Source: Acidovorax sp. Root219 | GTDB taxonomy: Bacteria; Pseudomonadota; Gammaproteobacteria; Burkholderiales; Burkholderiaceae_C | Direction of reading: 5' to 3' | DNA: 64,000 nucleotides | Assembly (NCBI RefSeq): GCF_001428665.1 | Contig: NZ_LMIJ01000011.1 | Span: 127,599-191,598, forward strand | Shown here: in pieces, positions 54,894 to 63,911 of the stretch | How positions within the stretch are numbered: position 1 is the first letter of the stretch | Layout: each line of letters starts with the position of its first letter | Program-made: the position numbers and the translations under genes | The notes under the pieces: model-generated | What the model was told of the DNA's origin: nothing | Seen by the model: the letters and a program-made list of their open reading frames with translations, nothing else | Database searches by the model: none

Positions 54894-57689
54894 TCACGCT
54901 TGCAAAATCTGCTGAGCTCTTCGCACGTCAAGCGTATTAAAACCTTCGGAGTAGCGATCCAGCACGCCGCTCAGCAACGTCACGCCCTCGTCCCGCCTGC
55001 CCTGGTCCGACCAGCATCGGGCTAAGCTTGTGGCCGCGCGCAACTCCCAGGAGAGGACTTGCGACGAACTGGCCAGTTCCAGGGAGCGTATAAACCACTT
55101 TTCCGCCTCTTCCAGCGAGGAACCTTGGCGCAGCAGCTTCTCGCCCTGCACCCGTATCAATTCCGGCGCACACCAGGGGCAGTGGCCTGCTTCCGCGCGA
55201 GCAAGGGCTTCTTCTTCCAGGAATTCGTAGCCGACCGTCGCCATCGACTCGATCTGGAGCAGACTGCAAACCGGATTGCGCCACTGCGGCACGACAACGC
55301 CTTGTACGCAATAGGTATGGGCATACTTGAAGGTCAGGCCCCAGCCTTTCCATAAGTCGAGGCGCCGATCCGTCGCCACTTCCGTCAGTGCATCGGCCTG
55401 CCGACTCAGATCTTCCAAGCGCCCGCACCACAGCAAAACTGTGCATTGGCAGAACAGCGCAAAGCACAACGTCAAGGCATGCTGCGCTGATGTGGCGTAC
55501 TGTACGGCCTGTGCGGCCGCTGCAAGTGCTTGATCTGGGAAGCCTCGCACCCACAATGCTCGTGACAAGGCCGCGTTGATTGCCGCATGCGGATGGAGCT
55601 GATATTGGTTTAAAGTCCGCGGATGGTCGACCCGACCGATCAGGCTCCTTGCGGCAGTTCCCTCCCCTAGCGACGAGTCCTGCTCGCCCACAAGATGCAA
55701 GGACCACTGCATCATGCGCCTGCCCAAGATTGCCGCCTCGGCTTCGGTATCAGGGGTTGTCAAGGCCACGTACTGCCATGCCAAGCCAAGCGCAGCCGCA
55801 TAGTCACCCGATCCATTGCGTTCCTGCCATAGTCCCCACAGAGCACGGCGCTCGAAGTCCAAGTTTCGCGATCGCTGTGCGATGTCATAGGCCCCCTTTG
55901 CAGTCCGAGCCATGTCGGGGCCTGCGCCTCTGGTGTACCAGTAGCACATGGTGAGTGAATACAACAGGCGCATCAAGCTGGCCTCTGGCTGCTCGGCCAG
56001 ATCGCCCGCTTTTTCAAGCGCCTCCTCGGCCCGCGTCCGATACTCGTCCATCAACGAGCGCTGATACCACACCGAAGCGGTGGCACCGAGCAACCGTATG
56101 CTCAGCCCCGGATCGCGCAGCGTGGAGAAACTTGCCTGCACCGCGATTCGGATGTCATCGATCCATCGTCCGCGCCCCGCATCCCACGCGGCCCCGTAAG
56201 GCGGCGAGTCCGCTTCTAGCCGTTCGAAGACGTCACACACATGTTCCGCGTGTTTTCGTGACGCCAGGACAAGTTCCCCGGCCTCTTTGAGCTTCTCGAG
56301 TGCAAAGGCGCGGGTCGTCTCGAGCAATCGGTAGTGTGCAATGTCCGTGCCCGTGTCGATCGTGATCAGGGATTTCAGAGCCAACTCGTCGATCGCATCG
56401 AGAGGGTCAGCTGACAGGTCTTCCTCGCAGACCGCGACTGCGGAGTCAAATGAGAACGCGCCAGCAAAGATCGAAAGCCTTCTGAGCACCGTTTTCTGAT
56501 CCTCGGACAGCAGGTCGTAGCTCCAGTTGATCGCAGCACGCAGTGTCTGCTGACGCGGCAGCGCAGTCCGACGTCCTTTGGTCAGGATCGCGAACCGGTC
56601 CTCCAGCCGTGCCGACAGGCCTCCAAGCCCCAGTTGCGCGACCCGGCTAGCGGCAAGTTCGAGTGCCAGCGGGATGCCGTCGAGGCGCCCGCAGATCTCT
56701 GTGACATGGGCCACATCATCATCGGTGAAGGCAAACCCCGAGAAGTTTGCGGCAGTGCGCTGCGTGAACAGCGCCACCGCAGCGAATGCCTTCGCCTGCT
56801 CGGCCGTCAGTCGCTCCGAAGCGGGCGGCAGCTCCAGAGAGGGAAGTCGGATGACCCACTCCCCCGTTGCCCGCAACGGTTCGCGGCTGGTGGCCAGGAC
56901 GTGCACGCCCGGCGCCAAAGCTAGCACCGCCTCGGCCACCGTTGCCGCGGCATGCACGAGATGCTCGCAGTTGTCGAGCACAACCAACATGTGCCGGTCT
57001 GCCAGCAAGGCGCCCAGTTCGCGCTCATCCGATATGGCTCGCGACGCGTCGATGGCGTTCGCCCACACGCTGGCCACCTGCCGCGCATCGCAAAGCGGTG
57101 CGAGGTCGACGAACCGTGCGCCGTCACGATAGTTAGCTGCCAGGTGCGCTGCCGCGGCGAGGGCGACCGTGGTCTTGCCGACGCCTCCAGCACCCACGAC
57201 AGTAACTAGACGATGCTCTGCGACCAAACGTCCTACTTCGCGAATCGCGTCGTCACGGCCGACCACATTCATCAGCGGCAGCGGCATGTGGTTGCTCGCT
57301 TCATGCCGTTTAGGCCCAGTGCCGTCCAAGCCGGATGGAACGGCCAATGAGACTTCCCCTACGAAAGAGTAGCCCCGCCCGGGGACGTTGACGATGTAGC
57401 GGCACGTCTCCCCGTCGTCGCCCAGCGCACGACGCAGCGCGGCGACGTGCACGCGCAGGCTGCCATCGTCGACAACCACCTTCTTCCACACGCTAGTCAT
57501 CAGCTCGCCGCGGCCGACGACCTTGCCCGCGGATTCGACCAGAACGATCAGGAGATCCAAAGCGCGACCACCCACCCGAACCGGAACGTTTCCGTCAAGC
57601 AGCAGGCGCTGCTTTGGTAAGAGTTTGAACGCTCCAAATTGCCAGCCGTCGGCCTGTTCCACGCTTGGTCCCAAATATGAATGCCCCAT
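54894..57689 (-). CDS. Winged-helix/STAND ATPase regulator with TPR-like tail
   Basis: 931 residues. The OmpR-type winged helix (about 15-112) reads FGAFKLLPKQRLLLDGNVPV, VWKKVVVDDGSLRVHVAALR, YIVNVPGRGYSFVGEVSLAV. An NB-ARC-type ATPase follows: Walker A VTVVGAGGVGKTTVALAAAA (about 165) and Walker B DRHMLVVLDNCEHLVHAAAT. Next come a helical NB-ARC linker and a long C-terminal helical-repeat region (about 450-931). No receiver or kinase domain. This is the MalT/SARP-like regulatory ATPase class common in beta-proteobacteria. It probably controls the hydrolase/redox genes that surround it. Start ATG 57689 (MGHSYLGPSVEQADGWQFGA). Confidence 0.88.
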   Translation of the reverse strand: MGHSYLGPSVEQADGWQFGAFKLLPKQRLLLDGNVPVRVGGRALDLLIVLVESAGKVVGRGELMTSVWKKVVVDDGSLRVHVAALRRALGDDGETCRYIVNVPGRGYSFVGEVSLAVPSGLDGTGPKRHEASNHMPLPLMNVVGRDDAIREVGRLVAEHRLVTVVGAGGVGKTTVALAAAAHLAANYRDGARFVDLAPLCDARQVASVWANAIDASRAISDERELGALLADRHMLVVLDNCEHLVHAAATVAEAVLALAPGVHVLATSREPLRATGEWVIRLPSLELPPASERLTAEQAKAFAAVALFTQRTAANFSGFAFTDDDVAHVTEICGRLDGIPLALELAASRVAQLGLGGLSARLEDRFAILTKGRRTALPRQQTLRAAINWSYDLLSEDQKTVLRRLSIFAGAFSFDSAVAVCEEDLSADPLDAIDELALKSLITIDTGTDIAHYRLLETTRAFALEKLKEAGELVLASRKHAEHVCDVFERLEADSPPYGAAWDAGRGRWIDDIRIAVQASFSTLRDPGLSIRLLGATASVWYQRSLMDEYRTRAEEALEKAGDLAEQPEASLMRLLYSLTMCYWYTRGAGPDMARTAKGAYDIAQRSRNLDFERRALWGLWQERNGSGDYAAALGLAWQYVALTTPDTEAEAAILGRRMMQWSLHLVGEQDSSLGEGTAARSLIGRVDHPRTLNQYQLHPHAAINAALSRALWVRGFPDQALAAAAQAVQYATSAQHALTLCFALFCQCTVLLWCGRLEDLSRQADALTEVATDRRLDLWKGWGLTFKYAHTYCVQGVVVPQWRNPVCSLLQIESMATVGYEFLEEEALARAEAGHCPWCAPELIRVQGEKLLRQGSSLEEAEKWFIRSLELASSSQVLSWELRAATSLARCWSDQGRRDEGVTLLSGVLDRYSEGFNTLDVRRAQQILQA

Positions 57690-58112
57690 AGTCTAAAAGA
57701 CCATCGCGCAAGTAACCCCCAGCGCGAATAAGGGTAAAAAAAGCTGGGCCACCAGCTTGTGAAATTGGCAGGACCTCCCGCTTGTCATAGCTTCGGCGTC
57801 AACCCTTCTGCTGCTTTCGGCCCACAGAGCCAGCAAGCTGCCGACCAGGCCTCTTTCCCCCGTCCCGCATCGAAGTCGAACGCGTCGGCATCCGCCTCTG
57901 CATCTGGGCCTACACGGGGAGGGGCAGTGAACGCCGTTTATATCGCGGCGCCTGGCGCCCTTCTGCGACGTGCCGTGGCTCGTTCACTCGCTACGTGGGG
58001 CGGGACTGCAGCCTCGAAAAGCACATTAACGGCGATTAACAGTCCTTGTCACCCTTGTACGGCGTTGCGCCCTAAATTTCCCCATCAAACAAGTAACCCC
58101 TTGGAGTCCCCC
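57690..58112. other. Divergent regulatory region between the ATPase regulator and LuxR genes
   Basis: About 420 bp. It separates two divergent regulator genes and must carry their promoters. Although the frame is open on the plus strand from 57759, the translation is low-complexity and has no start with a ribosome site before 58113. Confidence 0.45.
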
Positions 58113-58922
58113 ATGACCACGCTTTTCCAACCTCTTCGCGTAATCACTCGCCACAGCGACCCTCTAATGGCTACCGGCATTAACGCTGCGCTGATGGCGG
58201 CGCCAGGGATCGAGGTTGTCATGGTCTCCGACAAGTCGTCGTTCCCGGATGCCGATGTCGTGATTGGCGACTACGAGAGTGGCATGGCCTGGGCAAATCA
58301 CCTGAGACTGCGCAGTTCGGCACTGCGACGACGTCTCCCCGGCGTGGTTGTCTTGACTTGGCGCGATAGCGAGGCGGACGTGCAAAACGCGCTGCAGGCC
58401 GGCGTTTGCGGTTATCTGCTCAACAGCTGCAACCCGCATGAACTGGTAGACGCGGTGCGCGCAGTGAGACGAGGCTCGCCTTACCTTTGCGATGTTGCCG
58501 CATCGCTTGTTGCGACGAGCTTGACACGCACTCCACTGACCGTTCGCGAGAGCGAAATCCTGCAGCTGATTGGAAGTGGCATGTCGAACAAGGTGGTTGC
58601 CTCGGAGTTGAACATCGCCCTGGGTACGGTCAAGGCACACGCCAAAGCAATCCTTGACAAGCTGGGCGCACGCAGTCGCACACAAGCCACCGTCATCGCC
58701 GCGCAACGGGGCTTGCTGGGGCATCACTCGTCGCTACGCCGGGCAGCCATGCCACACAGCCCACCGATCTCAATAGAGCTTCCTATGCAGCAACCGCCGG
58801 ATCGAGTTGCTGCTTGGGATCTCGAATCACCCGCTGCACAGGGCAGAAGTCGAGTCGAGCCTCAAGTTCGACATCGCCAGCGCAGCGCAAGCCACGCAGC
58901 TCAAGCAGTGCAGCACCTCTGA
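58113..58922 (+). CDS. LuxR-family response-regulator-like transcription factor
   Basis: 269 residues from ATG 58113 (MTTLFQPLRVITRHSDPLMA). The N-terminal receiver-like fold reads MVSDKSSFPDADVVIGDYES (candidate Asp in IGDY) and VVVLTWRDSEADVQNALQAG, VCGYLLNSCNPHELVDAVRA. The GerE/LuxR HTH reads PLTVRESEILQLIGSGMSNK, VVASELNIALGTVKAHAKAI, LDKLGARSRTQATVIAAQRG. It resembles NarL-type regulators. No histidine kinase gene lies nearby, so activation may be by ligand or an unlinked kinase. The C-terminal ~60 residues are low-complexity. It lies 65 bp upstream of the GMC gene. Confidence 0.83.
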   Translation: MTTLFQPLRVITRHSDPLMATGINAALMAAPGIEVVMVSDKSSFPDADVVIGDYESGMAWANHLRLRSSALRRRLPGVVVLTWRDSEADVQNALQAGVCGYLLNSCNPHELVDAVRAVRRGSPYLCDVAASLVATSLTRTPLTVRESEILQLIGSGMSNKVVASELNIALGTVKAHAKAILDKLGARSRTQATVIAAQRGLLGHHSSLRRAAMPHSPPISIELPMQQPPDRVAAWDLESPAAQGRSRVEPQVRHRQRSASHAAQAVQHL

Positions 58923-58987
58923 TCAATCACGAACACCCCACATCGCTCGGCCTGGTCGCGCACAACAGAACACTTTGGAGCAATGAA

Positions 58988-60568
58988 ATGAGCAGCAATC
59001 AAGAAACCAACGCGGAAGAAAACGGCCGTGCAGTCACGTCCGAGTCAAACATATCGCTCAGTTCAGCCCGTTCAGGATTTGACATCATCATTGTCGGTGG
59101 CGGATCAGCCGGCGCAGTGCTGGCTAACCGACTAAGCGCCGATCCATCGCGTCGTGTGTTACTGATCGAAGCAGGCAAGGCGTACGCGCCGAATTCTTAC
59201 CCAGACTCCGTCCGCCGCCAGGACATATTGGGTGGCGACGCGCAACATGATTGGGGCTTTCAGAGCGAGCCTGGTGTACTGGGAAGACGCCTGCGGCTCA
59301 ACCGGGGCAAGGTCCTCGGTGGCTCGTCGGCGATCAATGGCGCCGTGGCGATGCGGCTACCAAAAGCTGACCATACCCGTTGGGCCGAGGCACATGACCT
59401 CGCTGCATTGAGCTGGCAGGACTCAAAGTCGTTCTATCGCTCCCTGGAGCGAACGTCCGGCGCCGGTGGAGAGGGCCGCGACGGGCCCTTCCCTATTCAT
59501 CAGCTTGGCGACGAAGAAGTCTCCGATCAGCACCGTGATTTCATCTCGTCGGCCCTTGCTGCCGGACACGAGCGCTCCGCAGGCTTCGCGACAGAGCAGC
59601 CGCTGGGCGTGGGCCCCTACGTGATGAACACACGCATGGGCGTGCGGCTCAACACGGGAATGACGTTCTTAAGCGACGCGGTGAGAGCACGGCCGAATCT
59701 GACCATTCGTGACCAGACACTCGTAGATGCGGTAGTGGTCGAGCAGGGGCGTGCGAAGGGTGTTCGACTCGCTGACGGTACGCTCGTCCTGGCGGGTGAA
59801 GTCGTACTGTCCGCCGGCACCTACGTCAGTCCGGCGATCCTGATGCGATCTGGCATCGGTCCGAACGAGGTATTGCGCCGCCTCAACATCCCGCTGGTGT
59901 CTGACTTGCCGGTTGGGCAACACTTGCAGGATCACCCTTTCGTACCCACGGTCTGGTCCATCCGCAAGGAAGCTCTTGGACTGGGTTTTCCCCCCATCAG
60001 TGCCATGCTCTGGACAAGTTCGCGCCAGGCAGTGGACGGTGTGGCGGACCTGAACATCAGCACCGCACCGATGCCCGAGGGCAGCCAGCCAAAGGAGGGA
60101 GCAATGTTCCTTCTGTTCGCGGCGCTCGTGCGGCCGCGCTCGACGGGATCACTGATCATCGCGAGCCGTGACCCGATGGTCGCGCCCGTCATCGATCTTG
60201 GTTTCCTTACTGACAGCGGAGACCGTGATCGATTGATCGATGGGATCGAGATGGTTCGAGCCATCGCGCGTCAATCCCCGTTTGCGGACGCTGTGGGTGC
60301 CGAAATTATGCCTGGTACCTCCGTGCAAGATCGCACTTCAATCAGTGCGGCGATTACGGCTACCGTCGAAACTTACCAGCACCCGACCTCCACGGTTCCC
60401 ATGGGTGGTGTGCGCGACAACCGCGCTGTGGTGGACATCGACGGACGGGTGCGCGCCATCAAGGGGCTGCGGGTCGTCGATGCATCGATCTGGCCGGACG
60501 TGCCCTCCGTCGCGACGGGGTTCCCGACCATGATGTTGGCCGAGCGCATAGCCTCTCGGATGGCATAA
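58988..60568 (+). CDS. GMC-family FAD oxidoreductase (choline-dehydrogenase-like)
   Basis: 526 residues from ATG 58988 (TTTGGAG ribosome site). The FAD-binding Rossmann loop reads DIIIVGGGSAGAVLANRLSA. GMC signature 1 is RGKVLGGSSAINGAVAMRLP, and the substrate domain includes GVGPYVMNTRMGVRLNTGMT. The catalytic His is in YQHPTSTVPMGGVRDNRAVV. The second active-site residue (His/Asn) cannot be identified; the region reads VATGFPTMMLAE. It oxidises alcohol-type substrates with FAD. It follows the LuxR gene in a probable operon. Intact. Confidence 0.9.
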   Translation: MSSNQETNAEENGRAVTSESNISLSSARSGFDIIIVGGGSAGAVLANRLSADPSRRVLLIEAGKAYAPNSYPDSVRRQDILGGDAQHDWGFQSEPGVLGRRLRLNRGKVLGGSSAINGAVAMRLPKADHTRWAEAHDLAALSWQDSKSFYRSLERTSGAGGEGRDGPFPIHQLGDEEVSDQHRDFISSALAAGHERSAGFATEQPLGVGPYVMNTRMGVRLNTGMTFLSDAVRARPNLTIRDQTLVDAVVVEQGRAKGVRLADGTLVLAGEVVLSAGTYVSPAILMRSGIGPNEVLRRLNIPLVSDLPVGQHLQDHPFVPTVWSIRKEALGLGFPPISAMLWTSSRQAVDGVADLNISTAPMPEGSQPKEGAMFLLFAALVRPRSTGSLIIASRDPMVAPVIDLGFLTDSGDRDRLIDGIEMVRAIARQSPFADAVGAEIMPGTSVQDRTSISAAITATVETYQHPTSTVPMGGVRDNRAVVDIDGRVRAIKGLRVVDASIWPDVPSVATGFPTMMLAERIASRMA

Positions 60569-60680
60569 AAAATTACGCGCTAGCAGCCAGCATCCCTGCA
60601 CACAGACTCAACATCCATCCCAGGGATTTGCCCGGAGTGAATTAATCCGGGTGCCGCATCATCAATCTGGACACACAACC

Positions 60681-61112
60681 ATGAAAACTGCTCATCTCAG
60701 CAACGAAGCTACTGCAGCGCAACTCCTCAAGCGCAGCTTGGAAACCTTCCTCGCAAAAGATATCAAAGCCTGGGCTGAACTATGCGACGAGCATGTCGTC
60801 GTAGAGTTCCCTTTCTCACCGGATCCTGCGACCAGGAAGATGATCGGTCGTGCGGCCGTCTACAAGTACCTCAAGGACTACCCGAAAGTCATTGACCTGC
60901 ACAGCGCTCCGCATATGAAAATCCGCGCCACCGACGACCCCAAAACGGCCGTGGCCGAGTGGAGCGTCTCAGGCCACGTGATCCCAAATGGAAACTCCTA
61001 TGAAATGAGCTATGCGACGTTTGTGTCGGTCGAGAACGGGCTGATCGTGAACTACCGCGAGTATTGGGATCCGATGACGTTCCTTAAGAATATGGGTGAC
61101 GCCCGCTTTTGA
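60681..61112 (+). CDS. SnoaL-like NTF2-fold protein
   Basis: 143 residues from ATG 60681 (MKTAHLSNEATAAQLLKRSL). TFLAKDIKAWAELCDEHVVV, FPFSPDPATRKMIGRAAVYK, YLKDYPKVIDLHSAPHMKIR and NYREYWDPMTFLKNMGDARF match SnoaL-like/limonene-epoxide-hydrolase-fold proteins. It has no signal peptide, unlike the relative at 52.73 kb. It is 113 bp downstream of the GMC gene on the same strand and likely in the same pathway. The function may be isomerase, cyclase or hydrolase. Confidence 0.82.
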   Translation: MKTAHLSNEATAAQLLKRSLETFLAKDIKAWAELCDEHVVVEFPFSPDPATRKMIGRAAVYKYLKDYPKVIDLHSAPHMKIRATDDPKTAVAEWSVSGHVIPNGNSYEMSYATFVSVENGLIVNYREYWDPMTFLKNMGDARF

Positions 61113-61163
61113 TCGCTGTTCTGATCCCGACTGGATCTGGAGCTTCAAGCTAAGGAACCACTA

Positions 61164-61250
61164 GTGTCTGGAGCAAAGCTTAGTCATGACGGACGCGTCG
61201 TCATCGTCACGGGAGCAGCCCGCGGGATTGGGCAAGCGGTCGCATGTTAG
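61164..61250 (+). pseudogene. Short-chain dehydrogenase, N-terminal stub cut by an IS21 derivative
   Basis: The frame starts GTG 61164 (AAGGA upstream) and reads VSGAKLSHDGRVVIVTGAAR, GIGQAVA with the SDR cofactor motif TGAARGIG. It then runs into the IS21-like end at 61245 and stops at TAG (61248-61250). Only 27 native residues remain. It followed the SnoaL-like gene by about 50 bp, so it was probably the third gene of the GMC operon. Confidence 0.8.
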
Positions 61251-61524
61251 TGCCAGCGCAATCTTGACCAGCTATACCGCAAAGTGCCAATCCAATATTG
61301 ACCAGGGTGTTCCACTGATCTGCTGAGAATTTCAGCAGGGATTCAAGGTGATCACCATGGACATGATTGGCAAGGTCAGGCGCAAGAGGCTGCGCAACCA
61401 ACTCTCCCTCAGCGAGATCGCAAAGCGTACGGGTCTGTCACGCAACACGGTCAAGAAGTGGCTCAAGGCGCCCCGGCGATGTTGTGCCGTGGCACTGCTG
61501 ATCTCGATTGCACTGGCGCTAACA
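61245..61524 (+). mobile_element. 280-bp IS21-family deletion derivative
   Basis: The left end TGTTAGTGCCAGCGCAATC (61245-61263) and the complement of the right end GATTGCACTGGCGCTAACA (61506-61524) match except for two bases. The interior starts a transposase (MDMIGKVRRKRLRNQLSLSE, IAKRTGLSRNTVKKWLKAP, the N-terminus of IstA) that ends after ~40 residues, and nearly all of istA/istB is missing. It has kept both termini, so it is a non-autonomous, MITE-like relic that could be mobilised in trans. No matching target duplication was found. Confidence 0.82.
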
Positions 61525-61667
61525 ATATGCCCAATTGAGCCGTCGATCCACGTCACGCTTACATCAGCGTTTCGAAATTGAGCTCATGCCTCTTGAGAAT
61601 AACTGGCTCTAATCAAAAATAACAGTGCTTGGGTGGTGCCCAAGCTAGCTCTTCATGGGACATCAAT

Positions 61668-63911
61668 CTAGTCGTCCAAGTACTCATGTTTCATGGCCTT
61701 CGTCATTTGATCGGCCCATTCCGCTTTGATGTTGCCATCAGGCGCACCACCGACTGGTAGCGCAGGACTAAAGAAGTAGCCCTGCATCAAGCGGCATCCA
61801 AGGCCAGAGAGAACTGATACGTGCTGATAGTGTTCAACACCTTCCGCGACCACGTCAATGCCGAGTTCACTCGCCATCGTCAGCACCGCGCGAAATATCG
61901 CTTGGTCCCGACTATTCTCATGCACATCTCTTACAAATGAACGATCCATCTTCAACGCGCTGATTGGCAAATTTCGCAGGTATGACAGGCTTGAGTAGCC
62001 GGTTCCGAAGTCATCGAGCGCCACACTTACTCCCACGCTGCGGATCTTGTGTAGCTCTGCCACGCAAGCGTCGAAGTTTTCCATGATGGCCGACTCAGTG
62101 ATCTCAACTGAAATTCGCGACGGCGTGATCCGCTCTTCTTCGATGACCCTTGCTAAAACTGCCGAGAATTTCTTTTGCAACTGTACAGAAGAAACATTAA
62201 CGTTGACCCGAATTGATTCGATGCTCTGCTTTTCCCATCGCCTCACAAGCCTGACAGCATCGCGCAGTATGCTTTCTCCAAGCGCATGAATCAGTCCGGA
62301 CTCTTCGGCGATTGGAATGAAGACATCAGGACCAATCATTGAGCCATCTGGGCAACGCCACCTCATCAGTGCTTCCACCGCCACCAACCTATCGCTGTTG
62401 ATGCAGACAATCGGTTGAAACACCGTGTAGAAACCGCCCTTCGCGAGACCCAAATTCATACCTCTCTCAATTTCGGCGCGTTGGCGGTTGGCGGCGTCCA
62501 TTGCCAGCGAGTAAAAGCACACACGATTGCGACCGCTTTGCTTGGCTTTGTACATTGCTAGATCGGCGCACCGAAGCAAGCTCACCTCGTCACTTGCATC
62601 TTGCGGGAAGCGCGAAATTCCTATGCTGCATCTCGCAAACAATTCGTATTGGCCAACCTTGATTACGGGCTTAAGAGCTTCAATGAGCTTCTGACAAACT
62701 CCCACGACGTCGGTATCGCGTTTGACCGCCTCTAAGATTATGGTGAATTCATCACCGCCCATTCGAGCGATGAGATCAACCTCTCGAACGTGACTGCGCA
62801 ATCGCTGCGCCACTTGGGTGAGGAACGCATCTCCTGCATCGTGGCCATAGGTGTCGTTGACAAGTTTGAACTGGTCGATATCTATGTAGATGAGTGCTAA
62901 GCCTTCACCATGCCGCGTTGATCGACTGATCGCCGATATTAAGTTCTCTTGAAAGAATCGTCTGTTTGGAAGCCCCGTCAATTCATCGTAGAACGCTTGG
63001 CGGCTCAGCAGCGCCTGCGCCTCCTTGAGCGGTGCGATGTTTGAGGCGATCACGATCCAATAGCTTTCGGCGCTCTGCTCACTGCGAACGACGGAGGCGC
63101 TGCCCCAAAATGGAATTAGCCTTCCATCAGATAGCCTGGCTCGTGCTTCGCCACGCCACGACTCTCCTCGGCGCAGCAAACGTATCGCCTCGCGTCCGCG
63201 CACTTTCATGAAATCCTTGCACAGCAGGGAGTGCAGTTGAACACCTGCCAGATCCGGACGTTCAAAAACAGACGCAGCCTGAGGATTAGCCATGATTAGC
63301 TCGCCTCCAGGTTTACAGATCAGTATGACGTCATTTGCGTTCTCAAAAACTGCCTCGGTCATCCTCTGGCTGATCGCTTCACGGTAGCGGTCGGTAATGT
63401 CAATGTGAAGAAGCACTGCGCCGCCAGCAGGTAGGGGCGTGCCCCTAAGCAAGTAGCGGCGGCTCTCTAACGGCCCGGCAAATACATACTCAAATTCGAA
63501 TGGCTGCGCTGTTCCCAATGAGGTTGAAACGCCTCTGTAAGTGGACTCGCACTTACTCAAACAAAACTCAAGATAGGAGTCACCGATATCGCATCCTTGG
63601 AGGCCAGGGTTACCGTTCTCGACCGCGAGCTTTCGCCAGGCCATATTGAACTGCTCAATCTTGCCAGCTCCATCCAAAACTACCAGAGAGTCTCGCATTC
63701 CATCGATGATCTGCTGCAATTTATAGGTTTGTTGTCGTAACTGTTCGCTAGCGTCGTTGGCGAGTCGAGACTTTTCAATCACCAGGCTCTCCACTTGACT
63801 AAACACTTGCAGCGGACTCACGCATCCCATGTCGTCGGAGGCTGCACGATAGGCAGGTGTACTCGTGGGTTCGAGACGCAAAGCCGACGGAGCATTCTCG
63901 TTGTCGTGCAT
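61668..63911 (-). CDS. PAS-GGDEF-EAL cyclic-di-GMP signalling protein
   Basis: 747 residues. Two PAS-like domains (about 70-180 and 185-300) precede the GGDEF domain. The GGDEF active site is ARMGGDEFTIILEA, and the inhibitory I-site RxxD is present five residues upstream (REVDLIARM). The EAL domain shows VEALMRWRCPDGSMIGPDVF, VNVNVSSVQLQKKF, VEITESAIMENFD, LDDFGTGYSSLSYLRNLPIS and VVAEGVEHYQHVSVL. Both catalytic sites are intact, so the protein could both make and degrade c-di-GMP, probably tuned by the PAS sensor. No TM segment was seen. The next gene upstream is off the window. Confidence 0.93.
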   Translation of the reverse strand: MHDNENAPSALRLEPTSTPAYRAASDDMGCVSPLQVFSQVESLVIEKSRLANDASEQLRQQTYKLQQIIDGMRDSLVVLDGAGKIEQFNMAWRKLAVENGNPGLQGCDIGDSYLEFCLSKCESTYRGVSTSLGTAQPFEFEYVFAGPLESRRYLLRGTPLPAGGAVLLHIDITDRYREAISQRMTEAVFENANDVILICKPGGELIMANPQAASVFERPDLAGVQLHSLLCKDFMKVRGREAIRLLRRGESWRGEARARLSDGRLIPFWGSASVVRSEQSAESYWIVIASNIAPLKEAQALLSRQAFYDELTGLPNRRFFQENLISAISRSTRHGEGLALIYIDIDQFKLVNDTYGHDAGDAFLTQVAQRLRSHVREVDLIARMGGDEFTIILEAVKRDTDVVGVCQKLIEALKPVIKVGQYELFARCSIGISRFPQDASDEVSLLRCADLAMYKAKQSGRNRVCFYSLAMDAANRQRAEIERGMNLGLAKGGFYTVFQPIVCINSDRLVAVEALMRWRCPDGSMIGPDVFIPIAEESGLIHALGESILRDAVRLVRRWEKQSIESIRVNVNVSSVQLQKKFSAVLARVIEEERITPSRISVEITESAIMENFDACVAELHKIRSVGVSVALDDFGTGYSSLSYLRNLPISALKMDRSFVRDVHENSRDQAIFRAVLTMASELGIDVVAEGVEHYQHVSVLSGLGCRLMQGYFFSPALPVGGAPDGNIKAEWADQMTKAMKHEYLDD

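Noticed and set aside
57759-58112. 118-codon upstream extension of the LuxR frame
   Set aside because: Low-complexity, no start with ribosome site; the true start is ATG 58113.
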